NCBI RefSeq assembly: GCF_003641205.1
Contig: NZ_CP032762.1
Location: 3,534,001 to 3,598,000, forward strand
Reading direction: 5' to 3'
DNA: 64,000 nt
Origin: Rhodococcus sp. P1Y
GTDB taxonomy: Bacteria; Actinomycetota; Actinomycetes; Mycobacteriales; Mycobacteriaceae
This document shows, piece after piece, positions 1-11,594 of the stretch. Positions within the stretch are counted from its first letter, which is position 1. Each line of letters opens with the position of its first letter. The translations under genes and the position numbers were made by a program. The notes under the pieces are model-generated. The model had not been told where the DNA came from. It did no database searches and worked only from the letters and a program-made list of their open reading frames with translations.

Positions 1-2
1 TA

Positions 3-1127
3 GTGGCCGCTGCGCAGCAGCTGCTCACCAGGCGAACCGGCGCCCCCGTGACCCTGGTCGATCCGGTCGACCTCGGGGGTAGCGGCCAGGCGACGGTTCT
101 GCGAGTACGAGTATCGGGAAACCCGTTCCAACTTCCTCGGACCCTCGTCATCAAACAGGTGCGCGACGCACCCGCCGAGGAGGCACACGGCGTCGAAATC
201 GGGGGACCGTCCGCGTTCCTGCGTGAGGCGGCGTCGTACCAGTTCGCGACGGCGCTCGCCACGGACAGCAGGCCGGGCCCGGATCTGCTCGCGTACGACC
301 TCGGTGCGCGCTTGCTGGTGCTCAGCGATCTCGGCGACGCGAGCCCGATCACCGCGCTGCTGAAGCACTCGGATGCTGCCTCGGTCACCAACTCGCTGAT
401 GGCAATGGCGCAAGCTCTCGGACGGATGCATGCCGCTACCGTCGGGCGAGAAGACGATTTCGCTGCACTTTTACGCCGTGTCGGTCTTCCCGATTCGGCA
501 GACGGTATCTCGGCGCGCATCCCCGACGTACTGCAGGCCGTGCCCCTCATGTTCGCCGAGCACCTCGGTATCGCGGACACACCCGTCGCTCTTCTCGAGC
601 GGGTCGAACGCAGCGGAAGACTGTTCGCGCACGGAGCCTTCCGCGCGTTCAGCCCATCGGATCTGTGCCCGGACAACATCATCGTCAACGAAGAGGGCGT
701 TCGGTTCCTCGATTACGAGTGGGGCGGTTTCCGCGACGCCACCCTCGACATCACCTATGCGCTCGCATCGTTTCCCGGGTGTCTGTGCCATTTCGACCTC
801 TCCGCCGACCGCGCGCAAGCCATGATCGACGCGTGGCGATCGGAGGTCGTCGGTATCTGGCCGCACCTCGCGGACGACGCCGTGCTCGCCACCAAGATCC
901 TCGATGCCCAGCTCATCTGGGTGTGGTTGACCACCTACTGGTTTCTGCCGAACGACCACGCCAGAATCGCAGCCGCGCGAGCCCACCACCTGTCGGTTCC
1001 ACGATCAGCTGCACTCATCTCACGATGGAACGTGCTGGTCGACCAGGCCACCCGAACCGGAGACACCGATGTCGCTGCGTTCGCGTTACGCGTCGTCTCC
1101 GCGTTGGAGGCCAAGTGGGATCGCTGA
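3..1127 (+). CDS. Aminoglycoside phosphotransferase-fold kinase (5' end possibly outside window)
   Basis: This looks like a member of the APH/choline-kinase-like phosphotransferase superfamily. The catalytic-loop equivalent is [11 protein letters not shown] (around residues 218-228), with the Asp and Asn in the usual spacing. It is followed by FLDYEW, which corresponds to the metal-binding DxD/DFG position. An N-terminal lobe with LVIKQV could hold the ATP-binding lysine. The reading frame is open at the left edge, so the GTG at position 3 may be internal and the true start may lie upstream. The substrate cannot be deduced. Resistance is only one possibility, because many chromosomal members act on small metabolites. 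The gene lies 64 bp upstream of rarA on the same strand, with no sign of a functional link. Confidence 0.75.
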   Translation: MAAAQQLLTRRTGAPVTLVDPVDLGGSGQATVLRVRVSGNPFQLPRTLVIKQVRDAPAEEAHGVEIGGPSAFLREAASYQFATALATDSRPGPDLLAYDLGARLLVLSDLGDASPITALLKHSDAASVTNSLMAMAQALGRMHAATVGREDDFAALLRRVGLPDSADGISARIPDVLQAVPLMFAEHLGIADTPVALLERVERSGRLFAHGAFRAFSPSDLCPDNIIVNEEGVRFLDYEWGGFRDATLDITYALASFPGCLCHFDLSADRAQAMIDAWRSEVVGIWPHLADDAVLATKILDAQLIWVWLTTYWFLPNDHARIAAARAHHLSVPRSAALISRWNVLVDQATRTGDTDVAAFALRVVSALEAKWDR

Positions 1128-1191
1128 ACGGCGATTCCGCACGTCGCGGCGGTTCTGTGTTTCACGACGTCATCCGATAGCGTCGACATTC

Positions 1192-2592
1192 GTGAGTACA
1201 GGGTTCGGTGCGGGAGTAGACGACGGCGCGGAAGAGCACGGTTTGTTCGACACTCCCGAGGACGAATCCGACGAGTCGGGTTACGACAAGCAGGACCTGG
1301 CGATCTCTCGTCCGTACGTTCGTCCCGAAGCGCCCCTGGCGGTGCGGATGCGCCCGACGAGCCTGGACGAGGTGGTCGGACAAAAACACCTCCTTGCTCC
1401 GGGCGCGCCGCTTCGCCGACTCGTCGATGGTTCGGGCGCGTCCTCGGTGATGCTGTACGGCCCGCCCGGTACGGGTAAGACCACGCTGGCGTCGTTGATC
1501 TCCGGCGCGACGGGCCGCAAGTTCGAGGCGTTGTCCGCGTTGTCTGCAGGTGTCAAGGAAGTGCGCGGGGTCATCGATCTGGCGCGTCGGCGACTCACCG
1601 CAGGGGAGCAGACCGTCCTGTTCATCGACGAGGTGCACCGCTTCTCCAAGACCCAGCAGGATGCTCTTCTGGCCGCCGTGGAGAACCGGATAGTCCTCCT
1701 GGTCGCGGCGACGACGGAGAACCCGTCGTTCTCGGTGGTGTCGCCGTTGCTGTCGAGGTCGCTGGTGTTGCAACTGCAGCCACTGAGTTCGGCGGACATC
1801 GAACTGCTCCTTACTCGGGCGGCCAACGATCCACGTGGTCTCGACGGCGCGGTGTCGATCGACGAGGACGCGATGGCGCATCTGGTCAGGTTGGCTGCCG
1901 GGGACGCACGGCGGGCGCTGACTGCGTTGGAGGCCGCGGCGGGTGCTGCGACCGGTCCGGTGCTGGATCTCGCCACCGTCGAGGCCAGTGTGGACAAGAC
2001 CGCCGTTCGCTACGACCGCGACGGTGATCAGCATTACGACGTCATCAGCGCGTTCATCAAATCGATTCGCGGTTCCGATGTGGATGCGGCGCTGCATTAC
2101 CTGGCTCGAATGATCACCGCGGGCGAAGATCCGCGCTTCATTGCTCGGCGGCTCGTCGTGCATGCGAGCGAGGACGTCGGCATGGCCGACCCTACTGCGC
2201 TGCAGACCGCGACGGCCGCGGCCACCGCAGTGCAAATGATCGGCATGCCCGAGGCGCGATTGGCGTTGGCACAGGCAACCATCCATCTGGCCACTGCACC
2301 GAAGTCGGGTGCGGTGATCGCGGCGCTCGGCGCGGCGATGGCCGACGTCTCGGCGGGCAAGTCCGGTGCAGTTCCACCCCACCTGCGCGACGGTCACTAC
2401 AAGGGTGCGGAGGCGTTGGGCAACGCCGTCGGGTACCGATACCCGCACAACGATCCCGGCGGCGTGCTCCGCCAGCAGTATCCACCGGACGAATTGGTCG
2501 GAGTGAATTACTACGAACCCACCGATCATGGGGTCGAACGGGACATCGGCCCGCGAGTGGGCAAGTTGCGTCGAATCATCAGGGGTTCCTGA
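1192..2592 (+). CDS. rarA: Replication-associated recombination protein A (RarA/MgsA), AAA+ ATPase
   Basis: This is a clamp-loader-like AAA+ ATPase that acts at stalled replication forks. It has Walker A GPPGTGKT at residues 90-97, Walker B with FIDEVHRF at about 144-151, and the sensor region TTENPSF. The C-terminal MgsA tetramerisation domain contains [13 protein letters not shown] chose GTG at 1192, giving 466 aa, because the longer open frame runs back into the preceding gene. A TAGCGT hexamer ends 8 nt before this GTG, compatible with a nearly leaderless transcript. The N-terminus (residues 10-35) is acidic and contains GLFD, which might be a weak beta-clamp contact, but that is only inference. 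It has the family's normal length and is followed by alaS, as in mycobacteria. Confidence 0.95.
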   Translation: MSTGFGAGVDDGAEEHGLFDTPEDESDESGYDKQDLAISRPYVRPEAPLAVRMRPTSLDEVVGQKHLLAPGAPLRRLVDGSGASSVMLYGPPGTGKTTLASLISGATGRKFEALSALSAGVKEVRGVIDLARRRLTAGEQTVLFIDEVHRFSKTQQDALLAAVENRIVLLVAATTENPSFSVVSPLLSRSLVLQLQPLSSADIELLLTRAANDPRGLDGAVSIDEDAMAHLVRLAAGDARRALTALEAAAGAATGPVLDLATVEASVDKTAVRYDRDGDQHYDVISAFIKSIRGSDVDAALHYLARMITAGEDPRFIARRLVVHASEDVGMADPTALQTATAAATAVQMIGMPEARLALAQATIHLATAPKSGAVIAALGAAMADVSAGKSGAVPPHLRDGHYKGAEALGNAVGYRYPHNDPGGVLRQQYPPDELVGVNYYEPTDHGVERDIGPRVGKLRRIIRGS

Positions 2593-2689
2593 CACCTCGC
2601 CGCCGGCATCATTCCGGCCCTCCGTCGCCGGCGACATTCCGGCGGTGCTGCAGGTCGCGGGGACTGCACGGGACCGCGCCGACGCGCGT

Positions 2690-2704
2690 TAACCTGTACC
2701 AGTG
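2690..2704 (+). promoter_or_regulatory. Leaderless promoter -10 for alaS
   Basis: The hexamer TAACCT (2690-2695) is followed by exactly six bases and then the GTG start at 2702. A transcription start about 7 nt after the -10 would place +1 on the start codon. No Shine-Dalgarno sequence precedes the gene, which fits a leaderless mRNA. I saw no good -35 element. Confidence 0.5.
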
Positions 2705-5371
2705 CAAACCCATGACATTCGCAGGCGTTTCCTCGACCACTTCGTGAAGGCCGGGCACACCGAAGTGCCCAGCGCCTCGTTGGTGCTCGACGACCCGAAC
2801 CTGTTGTTCGTCAATGCGGGCATGGTGCAGTTCGTTCCATTCTTCCTCGGGCAGCAGACGCCTCCGTATTCCACGGCTACCAGTGTCCAAAAATGCGTTC
2901 GGACGCTCGATATCGAGAACGTCGGCATCACGACCCGCCACAACACGTTCTTTCAGATGGCCGGAAACTTCTCGTTCGGCGATTACTTCAAGCGCGACGC
3001 CATTCGGCACGCGTGGGCCTTGCTCACCAACAGTGTCGACGAGGGGGGCTACGGATTCGATCCCGAGCGAATCTGGGTCACCGCGTATCTCGACGACGAC
3101 GAGGCCATCGCGCTGTGGAAGGAACTCGCAGGCATTCCGGACGAGCGGATCCAGCGCCGCGGCATGGCCGACAACTACTGGTCGATGGGAATCCCAGGAC
3201 CGTGTGGGCCGTGCTCGGAGATCTACTACGACCGCGGACCCGAGTACGGCATCGACGGCGGACCCGAAGCGGACGAGGACCGCTACATCGAGATTTGGAA
3301 CCTCGTGTTCATGCAGAACGAGCGCGGGCAGGGAATCAGCAAGGACGACTTCGAGATTCTCGGCCCGCTGCCGAAGCAGAACATCGACACCGGCATGGGC
3401 GTCGAGCGCGTCGCATTCCTCCTGCAGGGCGTCGACAACGTCTACGAGACCGACCTGGTTCGACCGGTCATCGCTAAGGCCGAGGAACTGAGCGGCCGCA
3501 AGTACGGATCGAACCACGCCGACGACGTACGTTTTCGGGTCATTGCGGACCACGCCCGTACCGCGGCGCTGCTGATTTCGGACGGCATCAACCCCGGCAA
3601 CGACGGTCGCGGTTACGTACTGCGACGCCTGCTGCGCCGCATCGTTCGATCAGCCCGGTTGCTCGGTGCCCCTGATCAGACGATGGCACAGCTCATCACC
3701 GTTGTGCGCGACACCATGGCCGAGTCGTACCCCGACCTGGTTACCGGGTTCGATCGCATCCTCAATGTGTCCGTCGGCGAGGAGACCGCGTTCCTCAAGA
3801 CACTGACGTCGGGTTCCAAGTTGTTCGACACGGCCGCCGAGACCGTGAAATCTGCGGGTAAGAAGACGATCGGCGGGCCCGAGGCGTTCGCGCTGCACGA
3901 CACGTACGGATTCCCGATCGATCTGACGCTCGAAATGGCCTCCGAAGCTGGCCTCGCGGTCGACGAAGAAGGCTTCCGCTCGCTGATGGCCGAGCAGCGT
4001 CAGCGCGCCAAGGACGACGCCCGTGCCCGCAAGCACGCGCACACCGACCTGTCGGTCTACAAGGACTTCGTCGACCGAGGTGCCACGGAGTTCACCGGAT
4101 TCGACGAGTTGTCCTCCGAAGCGACTGTTCTCGCGTTGATCTCCGGCGGCGTCCGGGTCCCGACGGCTACTGCCGGTGAGTCCGTCGAGGTCATCCTCGA
4201 CAGGAGTCCGCTGTACGCGGAATCGGGCGGCCAGATCGCCGACATCGGGACCATCAGCGCGTCAGGTCTGCAGGTCAAGGTGAACGACGTCCAGAAGATC
4301 GCCAAGAAGGTCTGGACTCACAAGGTCACCGTCGAAACGGGGCAGATCACCGAAGGTGACGTCGTGCGAGTCGACGTCGATCCGAGCTGGCGAAAGGGAG
4401 CCACGCAGGGTCACTCCGGAACGCACATGGTGCACGCGGCTCTGCGTCAGGTTCTGGGTCCCGATGCGACACAGGCTGGTTCACTCAACAAGCCCGGATA
4501 CCTTCGCTTCGATTTTTCGTGGCAGGGCGGATTGTCCGAGTCGCAGCGCGAGGACATCGAAGCTGTGGCGAACGACGCGATCGGTGCGGATTTCGCCGTC
4601 AACACCTCGGTCACCGACCTCGACAGTGCAAAAGCTATGGGCGCGATGGCACTGTTCGGCGAGAACTACGGGGACGAAGTCCGAGTCGTCGAAATCGGTG
4701 GGCCGTTCTCGATGGAGTTGTGCGGTGGCACTCACGTTCAACACTCCTCCCAGATCGGTCCGGTCACACTGCTGGGGGAGTCGTCCGTCGGCTCGGGAGT
4801 GCGGCGCGTCGAAGCGTTTGTGGGACTGGATTCCTATCGCTACCTGGCGAAGGAGCGAGCCTTGCTTGCCGGCGTCGCCTCGTCGTTGAAGGTTCCGACC
4901 GACGAAGTTCCTGCCCGCATCGAAACCTTGGTCGAGAAGCTCCGCGTGGCAGAGAAAGAGCTGGAGAAAGTCAAGGCTGCGTCGGTTCTGGCGTCCGCCG
5001 GCTCACTCGCGGCCGCCGCCGAACGGATCGGAAGTGTTCGCGCGGTCATCGCCCAGGCTCCTGACGGCGTCGGCGGAAACGATCTGCGGACACTCGCGTC
5101 CGATGTCCGCGGGCGGTTGGGCTCGGAGCCTGCTGTGGTCGTGCTGTTCGGGTCGGTCGACGGCAAGGTTCCTTTCGTGGTCTCGGCCAACAAAGCAGCG
5201 CAGGATGCAGGGGTGCGCGCGGGTGAACTCGTGTCCAGTTTCGGTCCGGCGATCGGTGGTCGAGGCGGCGGTAAGGGTGACTCTGCTCAGGGATCGGGCT
5301 CGAACCCCGAGGGCATCGCGCAGGGGATCGTCGCAGTGCGTGACCGCATCGCCGACGCCGCAGCGTCCTGA
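2702..5371 (+). CDS. alaS: Alanine--tRNA ligase
   Basis: Cytoplasmic class II aminoacyl-tRNA synthetase that charges tRNA-Ala. The 889-aa length is normal. The N-terminal catalytic domain begins [13 protein letters not shown] and includes motif-2-like sequence around [14 protein letters not shown]. The editing domain, which removes mischarged Ser and Gly, retains its zinc ligands in HSGTHMVH (about residue 571) and CGGTHVQH (about 674). A C-Ala domain with the glycine-rich [15 protein letters not shown] closes the protein. The start is GTG at 2702, the only one consistent with the conserved N-terminus. The gene is followed after 2 nt by ruvX, so the two are probably co-transcribed, as in other actinobacteria. 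Confidence 0.98.
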   Translation: MQTHDIRRRFLDHFVKAGHTEVPSASLVLDDPNLLFVNAGMVQFVPFFLGQQTPPYSTATSVQKCVRTLDIENVGITTRHNTFFQMAGNFSFGDYFKRDAIRHAWALLTNSVDEGGYGFDPERIWVTAYLDDDEAIALWKELAGIPDERIQRRGMADNYWSMGIPGPCGPCSEIYYDRGPEYGIDGGPEADEDRYIEIWNLVFMQNERGQGISKDDFEILGPLPKQNIDTGMGVERVAFLLQGVDNVYETDLVRPVIAKAEELSGRKYGSNHADDVRFRVIADHARTAALLISDGINPGNDGRGYVLRRLLRRIVRSARLLGAPDQTMAQLITVVRDTMAESYPDLVTGFDRILNVSVGEETAFLKTLTSGSKLFDTAAETVKSAGKKTIGGPEAFALHDTYGFPIDLTLEMASEAGLAVDEEGFRSLMAEQRQRAKDDARARKHAHTDLSVYKDFVDRGATEFTGFDELSSEATVLALISGGVRVPTATAGESVEVILDRSPLYAESGGQIADIGTISASGLQVKVNDVQKIAKKVWTHKVTVETGQITEGDVVRVDVDPSWRKGATQGHSGTHMVHAALRQVLGPDATQAGSLNKPGYLRFDFSWQGGLSESQREDIEAVANDAIGADFAVNTSVTDLDSAKAMGAMALFGENYGDEVRVVEIGGPFSMELCGGTHVQHSSQIGPVTLLGESSVGSGVRRVEAFVGLDSYRYLAKERALLAGVASSLKVPTDEVPARIETLVEKLRVAEKELEKVKAASVLASAGSLAAAAERIGSVRAVIAQAPDGVGGNDLRTLASDVRGRLGSEPAVVVLFGSVDGKVPFVVSANKAAQDAGVRAGELVSSFGPAIGGRGGGKGDSAQGSGSNPEGIAQGIVAVRDRIADAAAS

Positions 5372-5373
5372 CC

Positions 5374-5949
5374 GTGGACGAGTTCGTAGACAGACCGCCG
5401 CCCCGTGTCCGTGTCCCGGATCGACCTGGCGCCGACGACCCGGGCTCGGGTCGTCGTATCGGCATCGACGTCGGTAGCGTCCGCATCGGTGTCGCATCGA
5501 GCGACCCGGGGGGAGTACTGGCAACTCCAGTGGAGACGGTCGCGCGCTCCAAGGCCAAGGGCGGCGCTGCCGAGGACGTCCTCCGCGTCGCATCGATCGT
5601 TGCCGAGTACGAGGCCGTGGAGATAGTGATCGGGTTGCCTCGAACCCTGCGCGGCGAGAGCGGCTCCGCCGTCAAGGCTGCCGAAGGATTCGCACGCGCC
5701 CTCGGCAGACACGTCTCGGGCGTCCCGATTCGGATGGCGGACGAACGACTGACTACCGTGAGCGCGACGCGTGCGCTTCGAGACAGCGGAGTGCGCGGAA
5801 AGTCTCAGCGGGCGGTCATCGACCAAGCAGCAGCGGTCGCCATTCTGCAAGCGTGGTTGGATGAACGATCTGCGCGACTGAATGCTCCCGAGAGCACAGA
5901 TTCCACCCCGTCGGAAGAGCAATGTCGCATCCCGGAGGTCGGCGAGTGA
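5374..5949 (+). CDS. ruvX: Holliday junction resolvase-like YqgF/RuvX nuclease
   Basis: RNase H-fold protein of the YqgF/RuvX family, linked to pre-16S rRNA 5'-end processing and suggested as a Holliday junction resolvase. The acidic catalytic positions are present: [12 protein letters not shown] (about residues 30-41), the [11 protein letters not shown] segment, DERLTT, and a C-terminal [11 protein letters not shown]. The first 28 residues are a Pro/Arg/Asp-rich extension typical of actinobacterial homologues. The gene begins at GTG 5374, two bases after the alaS stop. Its stop codon overlaps the mltG start in a GTGA arrangement, suggesting translational coupling. Confidence 0.93.
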   Translation: MDEFVDRPPPRVRVPDRPGADDPGSGRRIGIDVGSVRIGVASSDPGGVLATPVETVARSKAKGGAAEDVLRVASIVAEYEAVEIVIGLPRTLRGESGSAVKAAEGFARALGRHVSGVPIRMADERLTTVSATRALRDSGVRGKSQRAVIDQAAAVAILQAWLDERSARLNAPESTDSTPSEEQCRIPEVGE

Positions 5950-7256
5950 ACAACAGGCAATACGAGGACGAGGCACACACCGATCCGATCGGATACCGGA
6001 CCGATGAGGGCAGCGAGTTCCATCGTGCCGTTCACCGTTCCGAACCACAGGAGGTCGGGCGAAGCCGGGCGCACTCGCGTAGGCAGCGTGTAGCGAGCAC
6101 TCGGAAGAAGAGGGGACGGTTCGTCGGCCTCGTTCTCGGCCTCGTGGTGGTTCTGGCCATCGCGGGAGGTGGGTACTTCGTGTACGACAAATTCACCGGT
6201 GGCCCAGCCGCTCCGGACGATTTCGCGGCCGGAGCCGCGGGTGATTCGGTGGTCGTGCGCGTCAATCCCGGCGACACCGCGCAGCAAATCGGCGTCGAAG
6301 CAGCGGACAAGGGCGTGGTGGCCAGTTCCGGCGCGTTCTTGGAAGCCGCGATCGCAAACTCCGCAATTGCCTCGGTGCAACCGGGTTACTACCTGCTGCC
6401 GAGCAACGTTCCGGCAGCGCAGGCTGTCACAGCTCTCGTCGAACCTGGTGCGCGCGTCGGAAGCGTCGTGATCTCCGAGGGTCGTCAGCTGCACGATGCC
6501 CGCGACGTAAATACGGACGCAGTCAAGAAGGGCATCTACACGCTTCTGTCGGAAGCCAGTTGCATCGACATCTCCGGAAGCGGCACTCCGACGTGCATCT
6601 CGTACGACGACTTCAATGCAGCTGGGGGAGTTGGTGATCCGTCGGACCTCGGGGTTCCGGACTGGGCGATCGAACAGGTCCGCGGCGTGCCGGATCGAGA
6701 CCGACAGCTCGAAGGGCTCATCGCGGCAGGAAGCTGGGACATCGACCCGACCGCGACGGCCGGGGACATCCTGAGACAGTTGGTGGCCGACAGCGCCGCG
6801 ACCTACGAGAGCACAGGCATTCTGACCGCGGGAGCCAATTCGGGTCTCGATCCGTATCAAACCTTGGTGGCCGCCTCGCTCGTCGAACGTGAATCTCTCC
6901 CGGCCGATTTCAGCAAGGTTGCACGAGTGATCGTCAACAGGCTCGCCGAACCGCAAAAGCTCGAGTTCGACTCGACCGTCAACTACTCGCTCGACACGAC
7001 CGAAGTGGCCACCACCGATGCCGACCGCGCGGCGGTCACTCCGTGGAACACCTACGCAATGGAGGGGTTGCCTGCAACCCCGATCGCCTCTCCCAGCGTC
7101 GGTGCCGTGGAAGCGGTCGAGGCGCCCGCCGATGGCGACTGGCTCTACTTCGTCACCATCAACCAAGCGGGTGAGACTCTGTTCACTCGTGACTACAACG
7201 AGCACCTCGCCAACATCGGGCGAGTCGAGGATGGATTCCTCGAGAGTGGTCGCTGA
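5946..7256 (+). CDS. mltG: Endolytic peptidoglycan transglycosylase MltG (YceG-like)
   Basis: Membrane-anchored lytic transglycosylase that cleaves nascent glycan strands and so limits their length. Residues 1-57 are a hydrophilic, basic cytoplasmic tail. One transmembrane helix follows (about 58-82, [20 protein letters not shown]), then an extracytoplasmic YceG domain. The conserved VERE motif with the catalytic glutamate region is at about 313-316, and FDSTVNYSL is also typical. GTG 5946 is preferred over ATG 5922 because GGAGG at 5934-5938 sits 7 nt upstream of it. The gene overlaps ruvX by 4 nt and lies 3 nt before aroE. Confidence 0.95.
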   Translation: MNNRQYEDEAHTDPIGYRTDEGSEFHRAVHRSEPQEVGRSRAHSRRQRVASTRKKRGRFVGLVLGLVVVLAIAGGGYFVYDKFTGGPAAPDDFAAGAAGDSVVVRVNPGDTAQQIGVEAADKGVVASSGAFLEAAIANSAIASVQPGYYLLPSNVPAAQAVTALVEPGARVGSVVISEGRQLHDARDVNTDAVKKGIYTLLSEASCIDISGSGTPTCISYDDFNAAGGVGDPSDLGVPDWAIEQVRGVPDRDRQLEGLIAAGSWDIDPTATAGDILRQLVADSAATYESTGILTAGANSGLDPYQTLVAASLVERESLPADFSKVARVIVNRLAEPQKLEFDSTVNYSLDTTEVATTDADRAAVTPWNTYAMEGLPATPIASPSVGAVEAVEAPADGDWLYFVTINQAGETLFTRDYNEHLANIGRVEDGFLESGR

Positions 7257-7259
7257 CCG

Positions 7260-8069
7260 GTGCACGCAGCCGTACTGGGTAGTCCGATCGCCCATTCCAA
7301 ATCCCCTGTCCTACACCGCGCTGCCTATTCGGCACTGGGTTTGACCGACTGGACCTACGAACGAATCGAGTGCACCGGTGAGCAGCTTCCAGCGCTGGCC
7401 CGGAGCCTTGGTCCGGACTGGGTCGGTCTCTCGGTGACGATGCCCGGCAAGGTTGCTGCGCTCGACTTCGCCGCCCACCGCACCGAACGGGCGCAGCTTG
7501 CGGGCTCGGCGAATACGCTGGTCCGCACCGACGACGGATGGCGTGCCGACTGCACCGACGTCGACGGCGTGCACGGGGCCTTGGCCGAAGGCGGCGTCAC
7601 GGATCTTTCCGGTGCCGCGGTGACGGTAGTGGGTGCGGGCGGAACGTCGAGACCGGCGGTTATCGCCCTCGCGGGCCTGGGTGCACGGTCGGTCACGATC
7701 GTCGGTCGATCCCTCGGGCGTGCGCGTGACACCCTGGCCTGCGCCGAAGCCGCTGGCCTCGAGGCCACGTTCTTACTTCTCGACTCGCCGTCGCTGACCG
7801 AGGTCGCCGGATCGTCGGCCGTTCTGGTCAGTACGGTTCCTGCGTCGGGTGCCGCTCCGTACGCGCGGGCCCTGGCATCTGCGCCGTTCGTCCTGGATGC
7901 GATCTACGATCCTTGGCCGACGCCGTTGGCGGATGCGGTGTCGGAGGCCGACGGAACCGTCGTCTCCGGCCTCGCAATGCTTCTGAATCAGGCATACGGC
8001 CAGGTGGAGCAGTTCACGGGACGCCCGGCCCCGAAAGCGGAGATGCGAGCTGCACTCGCATCGGTCTGA
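7260..8069 (+). CDS. aroE: Shikimate dehydrogenase
   Basis: NADPH-dependent reduction of 3-dehydroshikimate to shikimate, step 4 of the chorismate pathway. The substrate-binding N-terminus carries SPVLHRAAYSALGL. The catalytic lysine is in VTMPGK and the partner aspartate in CTDVDG. The Rossmann nucleotide-binding loop is GAGGTSRPA, followed by VGRS, where the arginine suits NADP. At 269 aa the length is normal. The GTG start is 3 nt after mltG. It belongs with aroC-aroK-aroB, which start about 560 nt downstream after a small peptidase gene. Confidence 0.96.
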   Translation: MHAAVLGSPIAHSKSPVLHRAAYSALGLTDWTYERIECTGEQLPALARSLGPDWVGLSVTMPGKVAALDFAAHRTERAQLAGSANTLVRTDDGWRADCTDVDGVHGALAEGGVTDLSGAAVTVVGAGGTSRPAVIALAGLGARSVTIVGRSLGRARDTLACAEAAGLEATFLLLDSPSLTEVAGSSAVLVSTVPASGAAPYARALASAPFVLDAIYDPWPTPLADAVSEADGTVVSGLAMLLNQAYGQVEQFTGRPAPKAEMRAALASV

Positions 8070-8185
8070 GCCAGAAGTGGCTTTTTCAGTCCCCTGAGCC
8101 GTAGTTGTCCACAGAGCCGCGGTTATCCACAGGCTGATCCGCAACCAGGAGATGTACCGGGTTCGGTCGCCTCCGATGCACCAGT

Positions 8186-8620
8186 GTGCACCGTGTGATC
8201 TGTTACGTGGTCTTCCTGGGATGGTGCTGCCTACTCGGGTGGATCGATATCTCCTCGCGCCGACTACCGAATACCCTCACCGGCGTAGGCGCCGTGGCGG
8301 TGGTCCTCTACGCAGTGGTAGGCGACGTCGTCGTGCCCGTATTGGCGGGAGGCGCCACGTTGTTCCTCTGCTATCTCGTCGTGCACATCGCGCTGCCCGC
8401 GGCATTCGGCGCGGGAGACGTAAAGCTGTCGTTCGCGCTCGGTGGCGTCGCATCTTTGGCCGGCGTCGATGGCTGGGTACTGGCGGCGGTGCTCGCCCCG
8501 CTGCTCACAGGCGCAGTGGGAGTCGTGCTCGCAGCCCTCGGTCGCGGTGGTTCGACGGTCCCGCATGGGCCGTCGATGTGCTCCGCGACCCTGATGGCAC
8601 TGGCGGCCTTCCCGACGTGA
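8186..8620 (+). CDS. A24 family prepilin peptidase (minimal catalytic domain)
   Basis: A small integral membrane protein of 144 aa containing only the aspartyl protease half of type IV prepilin peptidases. The two active-site aspartates are recognisable in DISSRRLPN (about residue 21) and in the GAGDVKLSF motif (about 72). Hydrophobic stretches suggest about four transmembrane helices. The N-methyltransferase/zinc domain of PilD is absent, as is usual for TadV/CpaA-type and actinobacterial peptidases. No pilin or Tad gene lies in this window, so its substrate is probably encoded elsewhere. The mycobacterial counterpart sits in the same place between aroE and aroC. GTG 8186 is the likely start, though GTG 8184 in another frame shows the region is ambiguous. 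Confidence 0.88.
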   Translation: MHRVICYVVFLGWCCLLGWIDISSRRLPNTLTGVGAVAVVLYAVVGDVVVPVLAGGATLFLCYLVVHIALPAAFGAGDVKLSFALGGVASLAGVDGWVLAAVLAPLLTGAVGVVLAALGRGGSTVPHGPSMCSATLMALAAFPT

Positions 8621-8632
8621 AAAGATGACGAT

Positions 8633-9820
8633 GTGCTGCGCTGGATAACTGCCGGAGAATCCCACGGCCCTGCCCTCGTGTCCATCCTCGAAGGAATGGT
8701 CGCGGGTGTCGAGGTGACCTCCGAGGACATTGCTTCCGAACTGGCTCGTCGACGACTCGGCTACGGCCGAGGCGCGCGGATGAAGTTCGAAGCGGACAAG
8801 GTCACCATCACGGGCGGCGTTCGGCACGGACGGACGCTCGGAGGCCCGATTGCCATCGAAGTAGGCAACACCGAGTGGCCCAAGTGGGAGCAGGTCATGT
8901 CGGCCGATCCCATCGACCAGAGCGTTCTGTCCGATCTTGCGCGCAACACTCCGTTGACGCGCCCACGCCCGGGGCATGCCGACTACTCCGGAATGCTCAA
9001 GTACGGATTCGACGATGCGCGCCCGGTACTCGAGCGCGCGAGCGCACGCGAGACTGCGGCCCGTGTCGCCATCGGTACGGTTGCGCGCCGCTTCTTGAAG
9101 CAAGCGTTCGGTGTCGATGTGGTGTCCCACGTCATCTCGATCGGCGCATCCGATCCTTACGTCGGCCCGCCGCCCTCAGGCGACGATTTGGAGGCCATCG
9201 ACGCCAGCCCGGTGCGTGCGTTCGACAAGGCGGCCGAGGAATCCATGATCGCCGAAATCGAATCGGCCAAGCGCGACGGTGACACCCTCGGTGGCGTCGT
9301 CGAGGTAGTAGTGCACGGTCTGCCGGTCGGACTCGGTTCTTTCGTCAGCGGCGAGCGCAAACTGGACTCGCGACTTGCTGCCGCTCTCATGGGGATTCAA
9401 GCCATCAAGGGTGTCGAGGTAGGGGACGGTTTCGAGACCGCCCGGCGACGTGGAAGTGCTGCGCACGACGAGATCACACCCGGCCCCGACGGGATTCTGC
9501 GATCGACCAATCGCGCAGGCGGTATCGAAGGCGGAATGACCAATGGTGAGGCGCTCAGGGTGCGCGCGGCCATGAAACCGATCTCGACGGTGCCCCGTGC
9601 GCTCGCGACGGTGGACATGACCACCGGCGAGGAAGCCGTTGCCATCCACCAGCGGTCCGATGTCTGCGCTGTTCCCGCCGCTGGAGTCGTGGCCGAAACG
9701 ATGGTCGCGCTCGTCGTCGCGCAAGCTGCTCTGGAGAAGTTCGGCGGCGACTCGCTGGCGGAGACAGTCAGCAACGTCGATCACTATGTGAAGGGCACCG
9801 CCGCCCGACCGCCGCGATGA
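8633..9820 (+). CDS. aroC: Chorismate synthase
   Basis: FMN-dependent trans-elimination of phosphate from EPSP to give chorismate, the last step of the shared aromatic pathway. Family signatures are present: GESHGPALV near the N-terminus, [26 protein letters not shown] and GIEGGMTNG. At 395 aa it matches actinobacterial homologues. The start is GTG 8633, giving [11 protein letters not shown]. An AAAGAT hexamer (8621-8626) lies six bases upstream and could be a leaderless -10. The stop codon overlaps the aroK ATG (ATGA), so aroC-aroK are translationally coupled. Confidence 0.98.
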   Translation: MLRWITAGESHGPALVSILEGMVAGVEVTSEDIASELARRRLGYGRGARMKFEADKVTITGGVRHGRTLGGPIAIEVGNTEWPKWEQVMSADPIDQSVLSDLARNTPLTRPRPGHADYSGMLKYGFDDARPVLERASARETAARVAIGTVARRFLKQAFGVDVVSHVISIGASDPYVGPPPSGDDLEAIDASPVRAFDKAAEESMIAEIESAKRDGDTLGGVVEVVVHGLPVGLGSFVSGERKLDSRLAAALMGIQAIKGVEVGDGFETARRRGSAAHDEITPGPDGILRSTNRAGGIEGGMTNGEALRVRAAMKPISTVPRALATVDMTTGEEAVAIHQRSDVCAVPAAGVVAETMVALVVAQAALEKFGGDSLAETVSNVDHYVKGTAARPPR

Positions 9821-10353
9821 CACCGTACGCGGTGTTGGTGGGCCCGCCTGGAGCCGGCAAGTCCACCATCGGTCGCCGGGTGGCGGCAGCTCTGAAGCTC
9901 GAGTTGTACGACACCGACGTCGCGATCGAACGCACCACGGGCCGCACCATCGCCGAAATCTTCGGCCAAGACGGCGAACCGGCCTTCCGTGCTATCGAGG
10001 AGCAGGTAGTCGCGGACGCGATCGCTGCACACACCGGTGTCCTCTCGCTCGGCGGAGGTTCGATTCTCTCGGAGACAACCCGGGCGCTTCTTGCACCCCT
10101 TCCCGTGGTGTACCTGGAGATCAGTGTCGCCGAAGGGCTGAGAAGAACGGGCGCCAACTCGGCCCGTCCGCTTCTGGCCGGCCCGGATGCACGCAAGAAG
10201 TATCAGAATCTGATGCGCACTCGCCGTCCGCTGTATCGATCGGTCGCCACGATTCGAGTGCGGACCGATGGGCGGAGTCCAGCTCGTGTGGTCGGACAGG
10301 TCGTCGCGAAACTCGAGCAACATCATCACAAGACAGGGAGCTCCAATGGATGA
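9817..10353 (+). CDS. aroK: Shikimate kinase
   Basis: ATP-dependent phosphorylation of shikimate at the 3-OH. It is a P-loop NMP-kinase fold protein with Walker A GPPGAGKS at residues 9-16, the shikimate-binding DTDVAIE segment, GEPAFRAIE and the glycine-rich LSLGGGS. The 178-aa length is normal. It overlaps aroC by 4 nt and is followed 9 nt later by aroB, giving the order aroC-aroK-aroB seen across Mycobacteriales. Confidence 0.97.
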   Translation: MTPYAVLVGPPGAGKSTIGRRVAAALKLELYDTDVAIERTTGRTIAEIFGQDGEPAFRAIEEQVVADAIAAHTGVLSLGGGSILSETTRALLAPLPVVYLEISVAEGLRRTGANSARPLLAGPDARKKYQNLMRTRRPLYRSVATIRVRTDGRSPARVVGQVVAKLEQHHHKTGSSNG

Positions 10354-11475
<1,122 letters not shown>

Positions 11476-11520
11476 TCGCCGACGACACAGCCGCCGTCAC
11501 AGCTCGAGTCATGACAGCGC

Positions 11521-11565
11521 AGAATGCACGGAGCCTGCGGACGATCCGCAGGCTCCGTGCATTCT
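11521..11565. terminator. Bidirectional terminator hairpin between aroB and the convergent membrane gene
   Basis: A perfect 21-bp inverted repeat (arms 11521-11541 and 11545-11565) with a 3-nt loop lies between two convergent genes. The arms are GC-rich inside and end in AGAAT/ATTCT, so either strand yields a hairpin with a short U-containing foot. Placement and symmetry indicate termination in both directions. Confidence 0.85.
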
Positions 11566-11594
11566 TGGTCGGTATGCGATTCACATAGCTTCGG

